Origin: Synergistaceae bacterium
GTDB lineage: Bacteria; Synergistota; Synergistia; Synergistales; Synergistaceae
Direction of reading: 5' to 3'
Length of the DNA stretch: 5,530 bases
Assembly (NCBI GenBank): GCA_030531285.1
Contig: JAUNNW010000094.1
Coordinates: 1-5,530, forward strand
The notes beneath the pieces were generated by a model. That model saw nothing but the letters and a program-made list of their open reading frames with translations. It made no database searches and was not told the DNA's origin. A program made the position numbers and the translations under genes. Positions 4,830 to 5,530 of this stretch are shown one piece after another. Positions within the stretch are counted from its first letter, which is position 1; the number at the start of each line of letters is the position of its first letter.

Positions 4830-5530
4830 GAAAACATTTTCTCCTCGTATTCCGTCAGTTCAAGCGCTTCACGCTGGAGTCTCTGAAGCTCGGACACTCC
4901 CTTGCCCGCAAGTTCCGTAAGCCGGTGCAGTTCATCAGGGGAGAACACCCCGCCTTCGCCCGTACCCTGAATTTCTACAAAATCGCCGCGTCCGGTTATG
5001 ACGAAATTTGAATCCACTTCGGCTGAAGAGTCCTCTGCATAGCAGAGGTCAAGCATCGGAACACCGAGCACCATGCCGCAGCTTACGGCAGCAATCTGCT
5101 CTTTAAGCGGTATTTTTATAAGTTTTTTTTCTCTTTCCATCGTGCGCAACGCATCGAAAAGCGCCACAAAACCGCCGGTTATTGATGCCGTACGCGTGCC
5201 GCCGTCAGCCTGCAGGACGTCGCAGTCTATCGTTACCGTGTATTCGCCAAGCTCGTCAAGCTTGACAGCCGCACGGAGAGAACGCCCTATAAGCCGCTGA
5301 ATTTCCGTGCCGCGGGAATTCGGCTTGCCCTTGCTGATTTCGCGGCTGTTCCTTTCCTTTGTGGCGCGCGGAAGCATTGAATATTCCGCTGTCACCCAGC
5401 CCTGTCCCGTACCGCGGAGAAAAGGAGGCACCCTTTCTTCCACCGAAGCCGTACAGAGTACTCTCGTATTCCCGCATTCTATGAGGCAGGAACCTTCCGC
5501 GTACATGTTGCAGTTTCTTTCAAGCTTTAC
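4826..5530 (-). CDS. rph: Ribonuclease PH, partial (N-terminus outside window)
   Basis: This phosphorolytic 3'-to-5' exoribonuclease trims the 3' ends of tRNA precursors and other RNAs, using phosphate and releasing nucleoside diphosphates; the family forms hexameric rings. The frame is open to the right edge, giving 234 residues. It begins at VKLERN, which aligns near residue 15 of typical family members, so about 15 residues are missing. An internal Met at 5506 is not the start, because family sequence (VKLERNCN) continues upstream of it. Visible motifs are the core GNTRVLCTASVEE, then GWVTAEYSMLPRAT, RGTEIQRLIGRSLRA (phosphate-binding Arg region), DGGTRTASITGG and DLCYAEDSSAEVDSN (the two metal-site Asp residues). 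No disabling change is visible, although SRGTEIQ replaces the more common GRTQEIQ. It is upstream of and overlaps rdgB by four bases. Confidence 0.97.
   Translation of the reverse strand, partial: VKLERNCNMYAEGSCLIECGNTRVLCTASVEERVPPFLRGTGQGWVTAEYSMLPRATKERNSREISKGKPNSRGTEIQRLIGRSLRAAVKLDELGEYTVTIDCDVLQADGGTRTASITGGFVALFDALRTMEREKKLIKIPLKEQIAAVSCGMVLGVPMLDLCYAEDSSAEVDSNFVITGRGDFVEIQGTGEGGVFSPDELHRLTELAGKGVSELQRLQREALELTEYEEKMFS

Overview
This window is an ordinary bacterial chromosomal segment made mostly of housekeeping genes. I found no CRISPR array, insertion sequence, prophage, toxin-antitoxin pair, tRNA or rRNA, and no obviously new system. Strong Shine-Dalgarno sites (AGGAGG type), sigma-70-like promoters, balanced base composition and the gene set fit an anaerobic Firmicutes-like or Synergistota-like bacterium. 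That placement is an impression from protein style and gene order, not a database result.

Layout. Positions 1 to 1569, minus strand: a secreted or membrane-anchored DUF2207 protein whose C-terminus lies beyond the left edge. Positions 1570 to 1797: a 228-base divergent intergenic region with promoters for both flanking genes. Positions 1798 to 2664, plus strand: a MurR/RpiR-family regulator with HTH and SIS domains, followed by an intrinsic terminator. Positions 2665 to 2833: a convergent gap with two opposed terminators and a 13-bp palindrome between them. Positions 2834 to 5530, minus strand, in transcription order from right to left: rph (5' end beyond the window), rdgB, secG, rplM and rpsI, ending in a strong terminator.

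The minus-strand block joins RNA 3'-end processing (RNase PH), nucleotide-pool cleaning (XTP/dITP diphosphatase), protein export (SecG) and two ribosomal proteins (L13, S9) that are paired in most bacteria. rph and rdgB overlap by four bases and are probably translationally coupled. secG has its own promoter just after rdgB. No terminator is visible between secG and rplM, so secG-rplM-rpsI probably form one transcript.

The observations most worth checking are small and regulatory: a two-stem leader upstream of rplM, a triple CTTGGAG repeat in the secG leader, a symmetric -10 element in the divergent region, a palindrome overlapping a possible antisense promoter in the convergent gap, and an altered ligand-loop motif in the SIS regulator.
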